From NCBI RefSeq assembly GCF_025399195.1, contig NW_026252092.1, positions 62,001-126,000 of the forward strand: a stretch of DNA of 64,000 bases. Direction: 5' to 3'. Positions 22,243 through 34,168 of this stretch are shown one piece after another (position 1 is the stretch's first letter; each line of letters opens with the position of its first letter). Below the pieces are notes generated by a model, which was not told the origin of the DNA, did not search any database, and saw only the letters and a list, made by a program, of their open reading frames with translations. The position numbers and the translations under genes were made by a program. The stretch is from Umbelopsis ramanniana AG (taxonomy: Eukaryota > Mucoromycota > Umbelopsidomycetes > Umbelopsidales > Umbelopsidaceae).

Positions 22243-22546
22243 TGAATATTTATCCGTTTTGCTATATATCCATGCCCAACGTGTACTGTGAAGAGGTATC
22301 CCAATTACATTACCTCATCGCCATTTTGTATCGCTTGAAAAATCGATTGCTTCTCTCCCCTCTCTTTTCATCACTAGTCGCTTTCCCATATGTGTAGTGA
22401 TTTGTGCTTTTTAAGGATATTGTATTAAATAATGACTTCCTTTTGCTGCTCGGCTCATGCAAATGCTAATAATGATACATGATATATTACAGGGCGCAGG
22501 GTGAAGGCAAAAGTGGCAGAGAGTAGACAGGATCACAGTTTCATTA
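22243..22546. other. Convergent 3' spacer
   Basis: This 304-bp region lies between the stops of the Ctr gene (+) and the coiled-coil gene (-). It is A/T-rich and no feature is recognised. Confidence 0.5.
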
Positions 22547-24712
22547 TCATGTGGCTTGTAGTGGCATTGATGAATCTCGAGCGTTATCCATCACCAACTC
22601 TCCTTGCAACATTTCATCTCTGCATATAACATAAGTTCATTAGGTGATGAAATTTTAGTGGTTTGAAAAGCAAGCTAAAATCAGAATATACTCTACCTTT
22701 CGTCAATACAGCGCTGTATCTGTTGAATGGAAGCAATAGCTTTTTGCTTATTATCTTCCAAATGTTCAACTAGTTTGTTATGATGATCTTGCCAAAATTC
22801 AGCTTGCTTTTGTTGTACATGTGCTTTACAATGAAGTTAGTTATAATCACTCTTTTCGAGATGAGCAATGCTATAGCTATACCTGCGAAATTCTCTACAG
22901 CCGATGTCAAGTTATCATCAACTATAGTCTTCTCTCCTGTGGCCAGATAACAAAGTTCGCGATCTAAACAAAGTAATGAATACCGTATTCTTACAAATTC
23001 GACAATAAGCAATATGTTCATACTCAGATTTCCCTGCTTCTCTTTTGACGTTGTGTACAGCTCGTTGATTGTGCCTTCCATTTCCAATTTGGCTCGGGCT
23101 AGAAATAGGCAGATGAAGTCAGCATGATACCAAAACGGCCGTCAATTTGTTTGCAACATGGCCGAACCTTCAAGTTTGAGAGCTTGTATTTCTCTCAAGA
23201 TAGACGATAAATCCTATATAATGCATTAGTCAACGAGGAACGTGCGGATTGGCGATTCTCGCATTAAATATACTTGCCTTGCTCGTGTTAAAATTTAAAT
23301 GACGACGGATCTCTTGTATAGTGAGGCTAGTATCTGATGTTCTTCTGAAGATCAATAGGTCAGTACATCTTATAACTTAAGGCCAGTCGTCAATTCTTAG
23401 CTCGGACTTACTTCAATTGCGATTGGTCCGCTTCTGCCTCAGATGTCGCCTCTGTTGCTTTTTGAAAATTAGTAGCTATCAGCCGGCATTGATCTTTGAT
23501 CTCCTTCCAAAGAAGTATCTCATCGTCATGAACGATCTCTTTGTTCTTGATGAATTGGACATCAGTATGAAGTCTACTTGTGCCTGAAAGATAAATAATA
23601 TCTACTCACTCGTTGAAGTTGCTGGCTGATCTTGAGACCTAAGAGATCAATTTGAAGGTGAAGGTCACCAACTGTTTGGAGTCGTTCATCCTGGAAAATG
23701 GGTTAGCAGATATCAGGTATGTATTTCACCAAATTTTTCATTACCATCTGTTCATTGATATCGGTCACCATCACAGGAAATTCAGCATTGATGACTCCAT
23801 GCTCCTGTTTCAATTCCATCGCAGCCTGTTGTAACATTTCTACCTTTTTATGGTATCTTTGTTTCTGCGCCTTGGATAAAATATTTTTTCTATCGTCTCG
23901 GTCAACATTTCGCTTTCAATTTATGTTACAATAGAAAGAGGGCCACTTACAGTACCATGCGCTGTACTTCATTATCTGGGTAATTCGTAGCTATTTTTGT
24001 CTTAATTTGTCGAACAAGGTCATCAGCCTGGTACTTGTATTCCTGTTCCTTTTTGACATTCTCCTCCACCCGCGCTTCCCGTTCCTCACACAAGTGTTCT
24101 AATTCTTGGACCTTTTTTGAGAAGATGCCTTCTTCTTTAGAGTCACTCTCGGTATATATAGTGTTTGAGTGAACTTTTTCATGGAGATTGTCGAGGTACT
24201 TTGTGATTTGATCCAATATCATGTTTGAGTCCACAGTAGAACTTCGTAGTAAAGTCATTATTGGTACTGATATTCCAGAGAGATCTTCAGTGTCGTGTCC
24301 TCCCTTCAATTTCTCGGTCATGAGTGTTTCTATCTTGGCAGTCAGTTGCTTAATCGCAATAGAGGCTTTAACATCTGGTGAGGTGTAGGTTGTTGTTTCG
24401 CTCAATCCAGTATCACGAACGGTTCGTCTGGTTCGTGAATTCAATTTATCAAGCAGAGAGGTATACTCCTTCTGCTTCAGAGAATATATTCTTAGCTGGT
24501 TCTTTAGCTTTTTAACTACCAATTCTTGTTGTCGTCGGTCTTCGCATTGCTTTCGAACAGTAGCAATTTGCGACTCTAAAACATATGTACGGTAAGCTTC
24601 TTATTCTCAGCATAAAAGTGGTAGCTGTAATGTTACCTAGAAATGCAATTCTTTCGATCGCTTCGTTATTTTTGTGCTGCCAATGGGTGTAGTCATTCAT
24701 GAGCGTTGTCAT
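22547..24712 (-). CDS. Long coiled-coil protein, possibly spindle-related
   Basis: Eleven exons give 509 residues: 24712..24637, 24575..23951, 23889..23745, 23690..23610, 23545..23412, 23344..23278, 23213..23168, 23098..23024, 22963..22883, 22823..22697 and 22619..22547. All phases agree. The product is almost entirely alpha-helical coiled coil from residue 15 (NNEAIERIAFLESQIATVRKQ) to about 490, with a looser linker around 85-150. It has no membrane segment and no catalytic motif. Size and helix pattern recall augmin (HAUS) or kinetochore coiled-coil subunits, but I cannot name one. Intron 6 (23277..23214) starts with GC (AAG/GCAAGT) and has a clear CTAAT branch point. Introns 4 and 9 use AAG acceptors, so those joins are slightly less sure. 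Confidence 0.85.
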
Positions 24713-25148
24713 TCTGAACACTGCAGTGGCGCGACGAAGTCGCGTTGCTTCAAAAATTATGGAAAAGCGGGGACAGTCACACGCGTCATTCACTGTAGAG
24801 CTTGCAATGCACGACTGTATAAACAGTTGGTTGATGATTATGAAGCAACGAAAAAGAGAGGAGGTAGAGAAGACAAAGAGCTTACGGAAAAAAGAACAAG
24901 GAAAACCAGAGAAAGAGGTAGGTAGACAGGGCAGGTAAATTCCTAATTACCAAAGAAAAAAGGGATACTAGCAAATCTGGTACTCATTATGCAGAGTGGT
25001 AGGTAAAAACTGCCTATCTATATACCATAGGCTCTTCATGAGCCAATCGTAAGTATAAATGTGTGTTCTCAAGAGAATCAAAACAGAAAAGAATCACGAA
25101 GAATGAATAGTAATTCCCATATTACAGTTGCAACGTCCATTCGTTACT

Positions 25149-27400
25149 TTACGGTCCAATGGGTTCATAACTCCAAATTCTTGCTCGGTTATCACCAGAA
25201 CCAGTTGCGAACAGATGTCTTCCAGCGGGACTTGTGGCAACGGATATGACTGAAGCGACGTCAAATGTTAGGAGAAGGACAAAAAATGGGGTAGTTTAGT
25301 GCTCTTCCAAAACTCACCTGAATTCCTATGTCCCTTCAACACAAATTGTATGTTGCCTGTGCGTGGATCCCAGAATTGAACTGCACGATCTTTCGATCCG
25401 GAGACAACCCAATTGCCGTCTGCTGTACATGCGACTGACAAAACAAAGTCCTGCAATGCAATCACATGAGGACATAATTTCAAAAACCAGTGACAAAAAA
25501 ATATCAAATCGCTAACCTTGTGGCCAGTAAGAGTTTGTTTGCAAGGATTCTTGCGGTCTCGATCAGCAGAAAAGCCACGACCCTCACTAACACCTAGCTG
25601 CCAGAGCTTGAGGGTCTTGTCCAAGCTTCCACTTACGATGGTCTTTCCATCGGGCATAAATGCAACAGAGTATACACTATCTTTGTGTCCTTCGAGGCGT
25701 TCAAGTAAGTGACCTGTCTGGACATCCCAGACACGAACAATTTTGTCCAAACTGCCAGCAGCGACATATCGGCTGTCAGGTGAGATAGCTACTGAAGTAA
25801 CTCCAGGGTCTTTTTGGTCATTTTCATTGATACGGAGTGTGTGAAGACAAGTGGCATCAGCCATACTCCAAATTCGAGCAGTGCGATCTCCAGATCCAGA
25901 AACGATGATACGGCCATCACGACTAAAGTCGAGCGAATAGATATCTTGTTCGTGTCCCGTAAGAACATTGCGAATGCGTCTCTTGCTGATGTCCCAAATC
26001 TAAATCGACCAGTATCGTTAATGTTTTATCCTGTTCAAAGCGCTCGTGGGGGTCATTCGGTAAAAAGCTTTACATACTCTGATTTGCTTATCTTCAGCTC
26101 CTGTAGCCAAAAATTTTCCATCCGGGCTAAAGCAGACGGAGCGAATATAAAGATCACCATCTTTGCTAACCGATTCGTCTTGCAATACGCACATCCTTGT
26201 CGACGTAGTGACATCGTAAATATGGGTTTGTCGATTGCATCCAGCAGCTAAATAGCGGCCGTCTGGACTGAACTTGACACAGCAAACAACGCTAGTGTGA
26301 TCCAATGTATGCACCAAATCAACTTTCAGATACCTGGGAATCTTAGGATTAAACCTGAAAGAGATTGCTTGTATTAAAATCTATGCAATGAAGTTTTAAT
26401 GTTGTCGAATCTCTTTGGTACAACTTACACCGCGAGCCAGTCAGAGCCTTCCGTCTTCATGTTTGGTGGAACATTATCAGGATCCAAATCGGTAAAGCCA
26501 CCTCCTGTGGCAGCCGCTGGTATTGGCTGCTTTGGTGTTGATACTGGACGACCAGGGGTGGGAGCAGTTGGGAGAGGGGCAGGGCCAGTCTGTGCCACAG
26601 GTTTTCGCTTGTTAGCGCCTTGATCTGTCGGCAAAGGTGCGGCTTGCGAGTTTGGAGTTCCAGGACCACCGCTCCGTGACGGTGGGTAAGGATATCCTGT
26701 GAAATCCATACAAAAGTCATTTAGTGTTGAATACCTTGGTGATCTACAAATAAGTGATACACTACCTTGCGACTGTGGTGGGGGATAATGCCCACCGTGA
26801 GGAGGTGGTGGCTGGTCGCTCATTTGAGGTGGAGCAACTAGACCCGGTTGACTTGTGCTTGCTCCTGAACCGCCGCTGGCGTTCATAATACCGCCAAACA
26901 AATTTGATTGAGGACCAATGTTAGGAGGTGGAGGTTGTGGATGCTGAGCGCTATGAGCGGATGAAGTCATCGGCGCATGTCCGGAGCGAGCTTGTTCCAA
27001 CTGTTGTCTTAGCCTAGCAATTTCCTCTTCATACCTATAAAAAGGGAAGAATGAGATATTGTGCACTAGTCAAAAGTATAAATTCATGCAAAGCAATAAA
27101 ACGTACTGTTGTTTTACAGTCTTTTGCGTTCTCTCCATATCGAACAAACTCTGTTGAAATGCGTTCATTTCCTGTATCTGGCCATTTACTGTCGGACAGG
27201 TTTATCATTATTAGTCTGGTATGATACCATCAACCGGTCAACAAGCACGCCTTACTCTTATGCTCGAGATCGTCACGCTGAGATTTGCAGATCATAGCTT
27301 CTTGGCTAAGTTGATCAAATTCTGCTCGAATGGCTTCCAAGAGCTCGACAATGCGACTTTGTGCAGCAGGCACCATTGGACGGTGATTATACACAGACAT
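25149..27400 (-). CDS. TUP1: Transcriptional corepressor Tup1 (WD40)
   Basis: Tup1 partners with Ssn6/Cyc8 and is recruited by DNA-binding repressors in the nucleus. The exons are 27400..27256, 27188..27107, 27034..26766, 26696..26429, 26354..26078, 25999..25517, 25450..25318 and 25249..25149, 585 residues. The N-terminal tetramerisation helix ([17 protein letters not shown], then [27 protein letters not shown]) spans about 12-90. Next is a Pro/Gly/Gln-rich linker (about 95-240). Then comes the linker motif [20 protein letters not shown] and seven WD repeats, including [112 protein letters not shown] and [16 protein letters not shown]. Domain order is that of classical Tup1. Confidence 0.97.
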
Positions 27401-28525
27401 ATGAATTAATAGGCGCGTGGACTGTTAGGCTACTGATAGTTATGATCTAGTCAGAACAACGTAATGTAACAAGTCACTGCAACAAACCAATCTGGAGAAA
27501 AAAAAAATTACCTTTAACCTATATATACTGCGAAAGTTCTGATAAAAATGTTGTCAATTGATTCGGAAGACAACCAGAAGAAATTGAGAAGGCGAGGTGA
27601 CAGGTATACGGGCTATCGATGTTTCAGAATGATACGCGTCGCCAAGACTATTTTCCCTGTAATACTAACAGAACATTGAGTAAGTTCGTTATAACGAGCC
27701 AAATGTGAATCACAATGAGTTTTAGAGCTTTAAATTACTAGCGGTAGATTACCTTTAGGTGGGCTGAATGCAATGAATTACAGGTTACAGCTGACACAAG
27801 CAATAAAAAAAAAAATGACACACTGAGCAAAGCCGACTAGCGGACATTTAAGTCCTCGCTTTGCCCCTTGGGGTCTTTTGACGCACACACACGCAGACCA
27901 TAACACACAAACACGCTGATACGCATGCTTCTTTGATATTTCCAATACTAGCCGTGATAACATAAATTTTAAATGGTTCAATGTAAACATGCTCTAGCTT
28001 TGCTTGAGAATGTGCATTTGTTAAGACGCTATGATAGAACTCAAGTTGTTCTTATCGGCCGAAACTTATCCAAGCTATATAGACCTTGTTAGTACATGTC
28101 CAGTATTTGATTGATCCTTTGTAGTCACCAATATAACCATACTCCTAAGATCATCTTTGTTCGTACTTCATACCTGACCTGCCCTGTCACCAGCCCACAT
28201 ATTGTCGTCTCACCAAACGATCAACATGCATGCTTTCTTTTTTTTCTGTTAACAACAGTCAGACTTGGCCATTCTGCCGTTGGCAATGCAGATCATCTTG
28301 AACAATAAACAAATACGGAAGTGGCGTAGTTTAGTATGAAGTGCGAAAATATACAACCTCGCACAAGAAGGTAACTCGTTCATCGTCAGCGGGCTCAAGC
28401 GATGTCAGACAACACTGCTTTGCGCCACTTATCGCCACATCTTTATTCCAAATCGGTGACGGGGCTTTAACTGGCAAAAACTGAACATTATGCGGTTTGA
28501 CGTTTTTCAATAGGTGACGCCTAAG
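27401..28525. other. Divergent spacer between TUP1 and the E2 gene
   Basis: This 1.1-kb stretch holds the promoters of TUP1 (-) and the ubiquitin-conjugating enzyme (+). It includes pyrimidine tracts and a short CACACACACG run near 27880. Small ORFs (27548-27679 plus, 28331-28549 minus) are not supported. Confidence 0.5.
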
Positions 28526-29611
28526 ATGTCCAATATGAAACGAGTTCAAAAAGAGATCCTAGCAATAGAGCAAGACAAAGAAGCCCATATTGAAGTCATA
28601 TTACCAGAAGACGGGAGTATGAGTAAGTAGATCTCAATGGAGCGGCCATGACGCATCACCCGCTCAGTGTTTAAATCGTTAATCGGATCATGGAACCATA
28701 ATTTCCACGTAGACCATATGACGGCCAAAATATCTGGCCCAGTCAACACTCCATACGAAGGTATTTAACTGACTGGTTATTATCATGATTACTGCATACG
28801 CTGATAGCTTGTGCGTTATCTCCACAGGCGGGCTTTTCACGGTCGATGTTTCTGTGCCTGTAAATATCTCCTGTATAGAATTGACATCCAGCGAAAGTAT
28901 CTTCAACTGACGCAATCTATCTCTAGCCAGAGTACCCGTTCTTGCCACCAAAAATGAAGTTTGTCAGCCGAGTGTATCATCCCAATATATCATCTCAGAC
29001 TGTATGTATCCCTAGATTATACTGTTAATCTACATATGACGCCATAGATCTAACCTCCTAATTACCAACAGGGCGCTATATGCCTCGTAAGCAACACGGT
29101 TCATGACATGAAAATCATTGCAAACACTCATTTTCAACCCATGTCATTAGGATATCCTTAAAGATAAATGGACTCCGGTACTGACCCTAAAATCAGCTCT
29201 GATATCTCTTCAAAGTCTTTTGTCCACTCCTGAACCTGATGATCCTCAGGTACTGCGAAGATACTTATATTTTTTTTATTACGCCTTCATCTCTGACACT
29301 ATTACCATCATCTCATTAGGATGCACAAGTGGCTGCGCACTATAAAAGGGATAAAGAAGATTTCGAACAGACGGCAAAATACTGGACGGAAGTCTATGCG
29401 AACCCCAATGCTGAAGTACTCCCAGATGGCGTCAAACCAGAAGCTTTAGCACGGCTAGTTGACATGGGATTCGGACGGTCAAACGCTATCAAGTAAGGAA
29501 ACAGAAAGAATATGCAGAATATACGCTTGTGACTCACCATTGTTATACTTGACCAGTGCATTGGCGGAATTTAAAGGAGACGAACAAGCCGCAGTTGAAA
29601 GCTTACTGTAG
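28526..29611 (+). CDS. UBC1: Ubiquitin-conjugating enzyme E2 with UBA domain (UBE2K/Ubc1 type)
   Basis: This class I-III E2 builds ubiquitin chains, typically K48-linked. No single exon is long enough to show as an ORF. The exons are 28526..28622, 28713..28760, 28828..28859, 28927..29001, 29072..29086, 29151..29249, 29320..29492 and 29557..29611, 197 residues, matching UBE2K (200). Seen after joining: start [45 protein letters not shown] with the HPN motif, the active-site Cys88 in [30 protein letters not shown], and the C-terminal UBA domain ([20 protein letters not shown], about 155-197) that defines this subfamily. Exon 5 is only 15 nt and encodes GAICL, so it alone supplies the catalytic cysteine. 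Confidence 0.96.
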
Positions 29612-30556
29612 AAAGAGGCGCTAGATCAACGATGCGTACATTTCTTCTTTATTGCAGTGCAAAGTTCAGTTTAGGAATAGAAGAAGAAAAGATGGAAAGG
29701 CTCTTCAAAACGTTTGATTGTTTTGCATTCCAATTTTATTTTATTTTTTTAAAAAACAGCTCCTAGCAAAGTAAAGTATTTCCAATTGAATTTTGCCAGA
29801 GCACGACTAGCAATGCATTACATAGACGTTTGTTATCACCTGTATCGCACATCCCTAATGCATACATGCTCAAAAAACACAGCGGAGTAACTGAGCAATC
29901 AGCATACCGCGGCACATGTTCAATCTAGAACATCGCCTGTGCACCTATTATGAGTTGAGAGAGGATGGTCACTACTGAGAAAGTACACCCACCACAGTCC
30001 TATTTTTATTACAGATTAGAAGGGAGAAAGGGGATGACTTATTGCCTTAACTACATATCTTATCAATGTATGATTATCGCTACGGTCAGTTCTTTGAATT
30101 GGCGTGTGCCACCAAGCAGACAATATAAATACTGTGGTTGAGCCCAACAATGACTCTCATTTCAAAATTATAAGACTTTTTGAAAATTTCCTTGTGACAT
30201 ACTGTTGCTCACGGTAGCGCATGACGGGAAAAGTAATTCCCAGAATATACCCCAACTACGCATTAGTCAGTTGGAATGAGTTGATTAAAATTGCAGACTG
30301 CAGGGAGGATTCAGGTTTCATTTTGAGAAATACCAAAGGCTAAGCTGTATTGGCTACGGACTACAATCAAGAAAAGGTCTTTTCTTTACAACAATGGTAA
30401 TAGGCTTCGCACTCATAATTACTATTCTGGGGGTGCGGTGTTCAATGGAAAATCTTTTAGGCCCAACTGATTCAATTTTATATAAAAAAGTTGAATCAGA
30501 AAGTTCTCACTTGTTCCGTTCCTATTCTCTTTCGCTTTTTCGAAAACAGTTTCTGA
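29612..30556. other. Spacer with MFS promoter
   Basis: This 945-bp stretch between the E2 stop and the MFS start is A/T-rich. An ORF at 30394 runs through the MFS first exon in a different frame and is a shadow. Confidence 0.5.
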
Positions 30557-32545
30557 ATGACAGAATACAAGCCTTTGCCATGGAGGCAGCTTTTGATTAT
30601 TTGTATTTGTCGTTTTTCAGGTGAGTACTGCGGATTCACTTTTTGTTGAAATGAAAGCTCATTACACAATTCTCTAATTCAACCTTGACCAACCTTCACT
30701 CATACTTATATGTACACATATAATTTTTATACATCATCCTCATAATTTAAAACTCTATATTCATTCGGAATGAACAGAGCCAATCTGTTTTACTATAATA
30801 TTTCCCTACGTTGTGTTCCTTGTCCGTGATTTTGGTATACCGGAAGAGAGAGCTGGGTACTCTGTAGGATGGATTGCAAGCTCGTTCGCACTTGCTCAAT
30901 TTTGTACAGGTAAGAGAGATTCTATAGTGGCCTATTACTTTTCGTCAGCAATGAATGAAATAATTAGGTTTCCTAACCGTTCCATGTCATGTGATTCCCG
31001 CTTTTGTAGGCATACCTTGGGGCATGCTCTCGGATCGTATTGGTCGACGACCTGTAATCTTATTCGGAATGACTGGTACCATGATCAGTATATTTTTGTT
31101 TGGCCTTAGCAAGTCTTTCGCCTGGGCCATCATTTCCCGTGCGTTATGTGGAGTCCTGGTAAGATTCGCAATTTCTGTGGAACCAAGTGCTATATCAAAA
31201 AGTGACTCACACTTTTTTTTTTTTTCTTTAATCGATAGAATGGAAATAATGGTGTCTTAAAGGTAACATATGAGCTAATACACCCCGCATTTGTGCCAGA
31301 AAGATGCTAACATGCGCTATATCGTACAGTCTATGATCGCCGAGCTGACTATTGACGTTTCGGAAGCCGATCGTGCACAAGCGTTTGCCTTACTTCCCTT
31401 CATGTTTGGACTTGGGTCAGTCATTGGCCCAGTCCTTGGTGGCTTTTTAGCAGATCCTGTGAAGAACTATCCAACTGTATTTGGTAATTTGGGCTGGATC
31501 ACTGAATTTTTGACTACGTATCGCTATTTCTTGCCATCCTTTATCGCATCCTGCATCTGCTTCTGTGGGTGGATCTTTGGAATGCTGTTTTTAGAGGAGA
31601 CCCTTATGGGTAAACGCCCTCAAGACAAGAAAAAGAAACAAGATGAAGAACAGAGGCTTTTGTCTCAGGGTGAAGCCAATTATTCGACTTTTCCTAACGG
31701 CAAGAAGCATTCACCAACGTGCTCGCCAACCCCGACCATTCATGAATCGGAACGCAAACCCACCTTCAGAGAAGCTATCACTCAGCCTGTCATATTGGCG
31801 TCGACTGCCTTTGGATGTATTGCCTTACACGGAGTGTTCTATGATGGTAAGGTCTCTCATGCATGGTAAAAATTGTAATGTTTCCTCTAACATCCACTGT
31901 TTAGAACTGTATTCTTTATGGCTATCGACCTCTAGAAACAATGGAGGAATGGGCTTTATTTCAAAGGAGATCGGTGCTTCTCTTGCAGTTGCCGGTTTCA
32001 TGACTTTGATTGTGCAACTATTTATCTGGCCACGACTAGCTGGCAAATTTGGCATCTTGAGATTGTTCCAACTCTGTTTGCCTTGCTTTGCTGCTGTTGA
32101 CTTCTTGCAAGGATTTGTTCGCTACCTGTATCATGTTCCTAATTTCAATGGCGTATACGAAACTAAACAATGGGTCTGGGTTGGTCTAATCGCCTGTCTT
32201 ATTCTCAAGACTATATGCTCCACTATTGCCTTTACCTCTATGATGGTCATTGTGAGCGACTCTTCACCTCGAATGGATACTCTAGGAGCAGTCAATGGAT
32301 TTTCTCAATGCGTTTCTAGTGGATGCCGTGCTATAGGGCCAGCAATTTGCGGTATCTTATGGGACTATTCCAATCACGCCACATGGATTCCTAAGAAAGT
32401 TCGCCCCCATGTTTCTTTCGGGGTTCTCTCCATGCTTGCTTTGATTACTTTCGCAGCCAGCTTGCGCATTAAACCAAGTCACAGGTACCCGAAAGTGGTC
32501 GACCTAGTGGACGAAGAGCAAGAGGAAACTACAACAAGAATATAA
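30557..32545 (+). CDS. Major facilitator superfamily transporter (ZIFL/YCR023C-like)
   Basis: This is a 12-helix proton-coupled transporter. The exons are 30557..30620, 30778..30909, 31010..31158, 31239..31262, 31330..31846 and 31905..32545, 508 residues. The ATG at 30557 (MTEYKPLPWRQLLII) was found by reading back in frame from the conserved CRFSEPICFTIIFPYVVFLVRDFG; the longer overlapping ORF is out of frame. The MFS motif A between helices 2 and 3 is clear (GMLSDRIGRRPVILFG), as is the helix-5 GPVLGGFLADP motif. A charged central loop of about 75 residues (KRPQDKKKKQDEEQ) separates the two six-helix halves. Exon 4 is a 24-nt micro-exon (NGNNGVLK). Relatives in plants and yeast move zinc, potassium or toxic compounds; the substrate here is unknown. 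Confidence 0.94.
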
Positions 32546-32839
32546 ATGCACTTTTACATTATCATTTCCCAATCACTAGCAGCTCATTCACTTTCTAAAG
32601 TTAGACATTTTGCACACTTAACCTCACTTTCAAACATCTTGCGTCATCTATTGCATGCTTAACTATAACAAAGTATTAATAAACTGAAACTATCGGCTTA
32701 TTCCCACATACAACCAATCCACATAGGAGACGGAATTGTAAATTCGCGCGTTTAATTGTGATACATTACATGGATTGAAAATTATACATATTTGAAAAAG
32801 TACACTGTAATTGACGGTATTGCTGCTCATAGCCTCGCT

Positions 32840-33251
32840 TTACATTATGACACACTTCTCTGCTTCAGGCTGTCTTGGAGAGCACCAGGTGGGCTTTGGT
32901 GGCTCAGGCTGATAATATATTATGATCAATTTTAGCATCTTTCTATTATAAACACCGTCCTTTTGAATCACCCTTACCTTCTCTTCGACTACTTCCACCG
33001 GTGGTAGTGGAGGCGGCGGAGGTAGAGCACCTGGTTCCGCTGGTGGGCCATTGGAATAGAAGTAAAATTTGTACTCTGGCGGTAAGACTGGGAGAGCAGG
33101 TGTTGGCGGCGGCGGTGGCGGCTGTTACGCATTTATCAAATCGTTAGCGTTTACAGACAAAGTCAACATGATATACATTCACTGATTTTACTTCTTCTGG
33201 AGGAGGTGGGGGAGGTGGAGGACTCGACTTGAAGTTGCAAAATTCGCACAT
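32840..33251 (-). CDS. Small proline-rich protein with CaaX box (CVIM)
   Basis: A three-exon gene (33251..33183, 33121..32978, 32908..32840) encodes only 93 residues. None of its exons is long enough to stand out as an ORF, but phases, GT/AG sites and stop agree. It begins MCEFCNFK (a CxxC pair) and continues with poly-proline blocks: seven prolines in SSPPPPPPPEE, six in PPPPPPTPALP and five in LPPPPPLPP. Between them is a tyrosine/phenylalanine island YKFYFYSNG. It ends KCVIM-stop, the same last five residues as human K-Ras4B, an ideal farnesylation site. It is therefore probably a membrane-tethered peptide that presents SH3, WW or EVH1/profilin ligands. I do not recognise a family; function is inferred from motifs only. 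Confidence 0.8.
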
Positions 33252-33868
33252 GGCGAGGAAAGGGAAGTAAGGAAGAGTGGGGGCAATAGGCTTGATCAAA
33301 ATTTATACTTTGTCAGCTGTACAACTTCGATTGTTTTCGGTCGATCCCTGAGTATCCTTGTCTAATCCTGACTTGTAGCATATCGCCAACGTCATGTCAT
33401 AGCTCTATGCTGTTCATTCACTCCCAAGCTAGGAGTTGTATTCTATGAAGAAGTTTATTTAACCTTATTATGAGTATTTCTTACTTGTAATAAAATGGTC
33501 GAAAGCACGGGCATTTATCAAAATAGATTTATTTTGCCAAATTTCCCTTATTCTATCATTGCCGCTTTCGGACCACAACAAAAACAATGGTTATCAAACA
33601 CAAAGTGCTCACACTCCAGGTTCACTATTCGTCTTTTTTGCTAAAAAAATGTCTCAGTCAAGCTCACCAAACTATTGCTATTCCCACTCGGTTTTCTACC
33701 GACATAGCTGGTGCCCTGAATGTTTCAGGCTATCTGGTCGATTGCGAACATGGCGTTGTACCACCCAGGTCTTCAAGCTAGTCACAAACTCAAATTCATA
33801 AAGATGTTGTCGCAATAGGATGTAAGTATAGCTGCATCATCTTGATGGAATATCGAGCAACTGCTAGG

Positions 33869-33906
33869 TGGTGTTCCATGTACAGACGGTGTTCCACGTA
33901 CAGACA
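33869..33906. repeat. Short tandem direct repeat (19 bp, two copies)
   Basis: The string GGTGTTCCATGTACAGAC is followed at once by a near copy, GGTGTTCCACGTACAGAC, with one difference. It lies in non-coding spacer and its purpose is unknown. Confidence 0.6.
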
Positions 33907-33974
33907 GCGAGTTACAAGTTCCTTTCAGCATATACTAATTGCCTACCCTTTTTTTTTTACACTTAGAATGTTAA

Positions 33975-33977
<3 letters not shown>

Positions 33978-34006
<29 letters not shown>
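33978..34006. repeat. (CA)n microsatellite
   Basis: About 13 consecutive CA dinucleotides sit in non-coding spacer, preceded by CACG. This type of repeat is likely polymorphic between strains. Confidence 0.9.
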
Positions 34007-34168
34007 TTTATTTTTCATCTGTCAAAAAATCGTATATTCGTAATCAGTAAAATAATGACTCGCCTCTTGGATGGATCATAATAATGACCAATGTAAATAT
34101 GATCAGTGTCAATTTTGTTCAAATCAATACATGTTCAAATTTTTCAATATAACAGTATAGTCTATGTT

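Larger units (their letters stand above)
33252..34168. other. Spacer with CA microsatellite
   Basis: No supported gene is seen. Short plus-strand ORFs at 33559-33801 have no recognisable domain. The stretch contains a short direct repeat and a CA microsatellite listed separately. Confidence 0.5.

Noticed and set aside
23584..23609. A 26-nt intron (GTGAGT to TTTCAG) in the coiled-coil gene
   Set aside because: It is too short for splicing and leads to a stop; using the AAG acceptor at 23546-23547 gives a 65-nt intron with a TACTGAT branch point and an open frame.
27548..27679. 43-codon plus-strand ORF with embedded splice-like sites near TUP1
   Set aside because: No known domain; the apparent introns would be only 24 nt or end at the branch point itself, and the ORF is too short to trust.
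28331..28549. 72-codon minus-strand ORF overlapping the E2 start
   Set aside because: It is antisense to the 5' leader and first exon of the E2 gene and has no recognisable feature.
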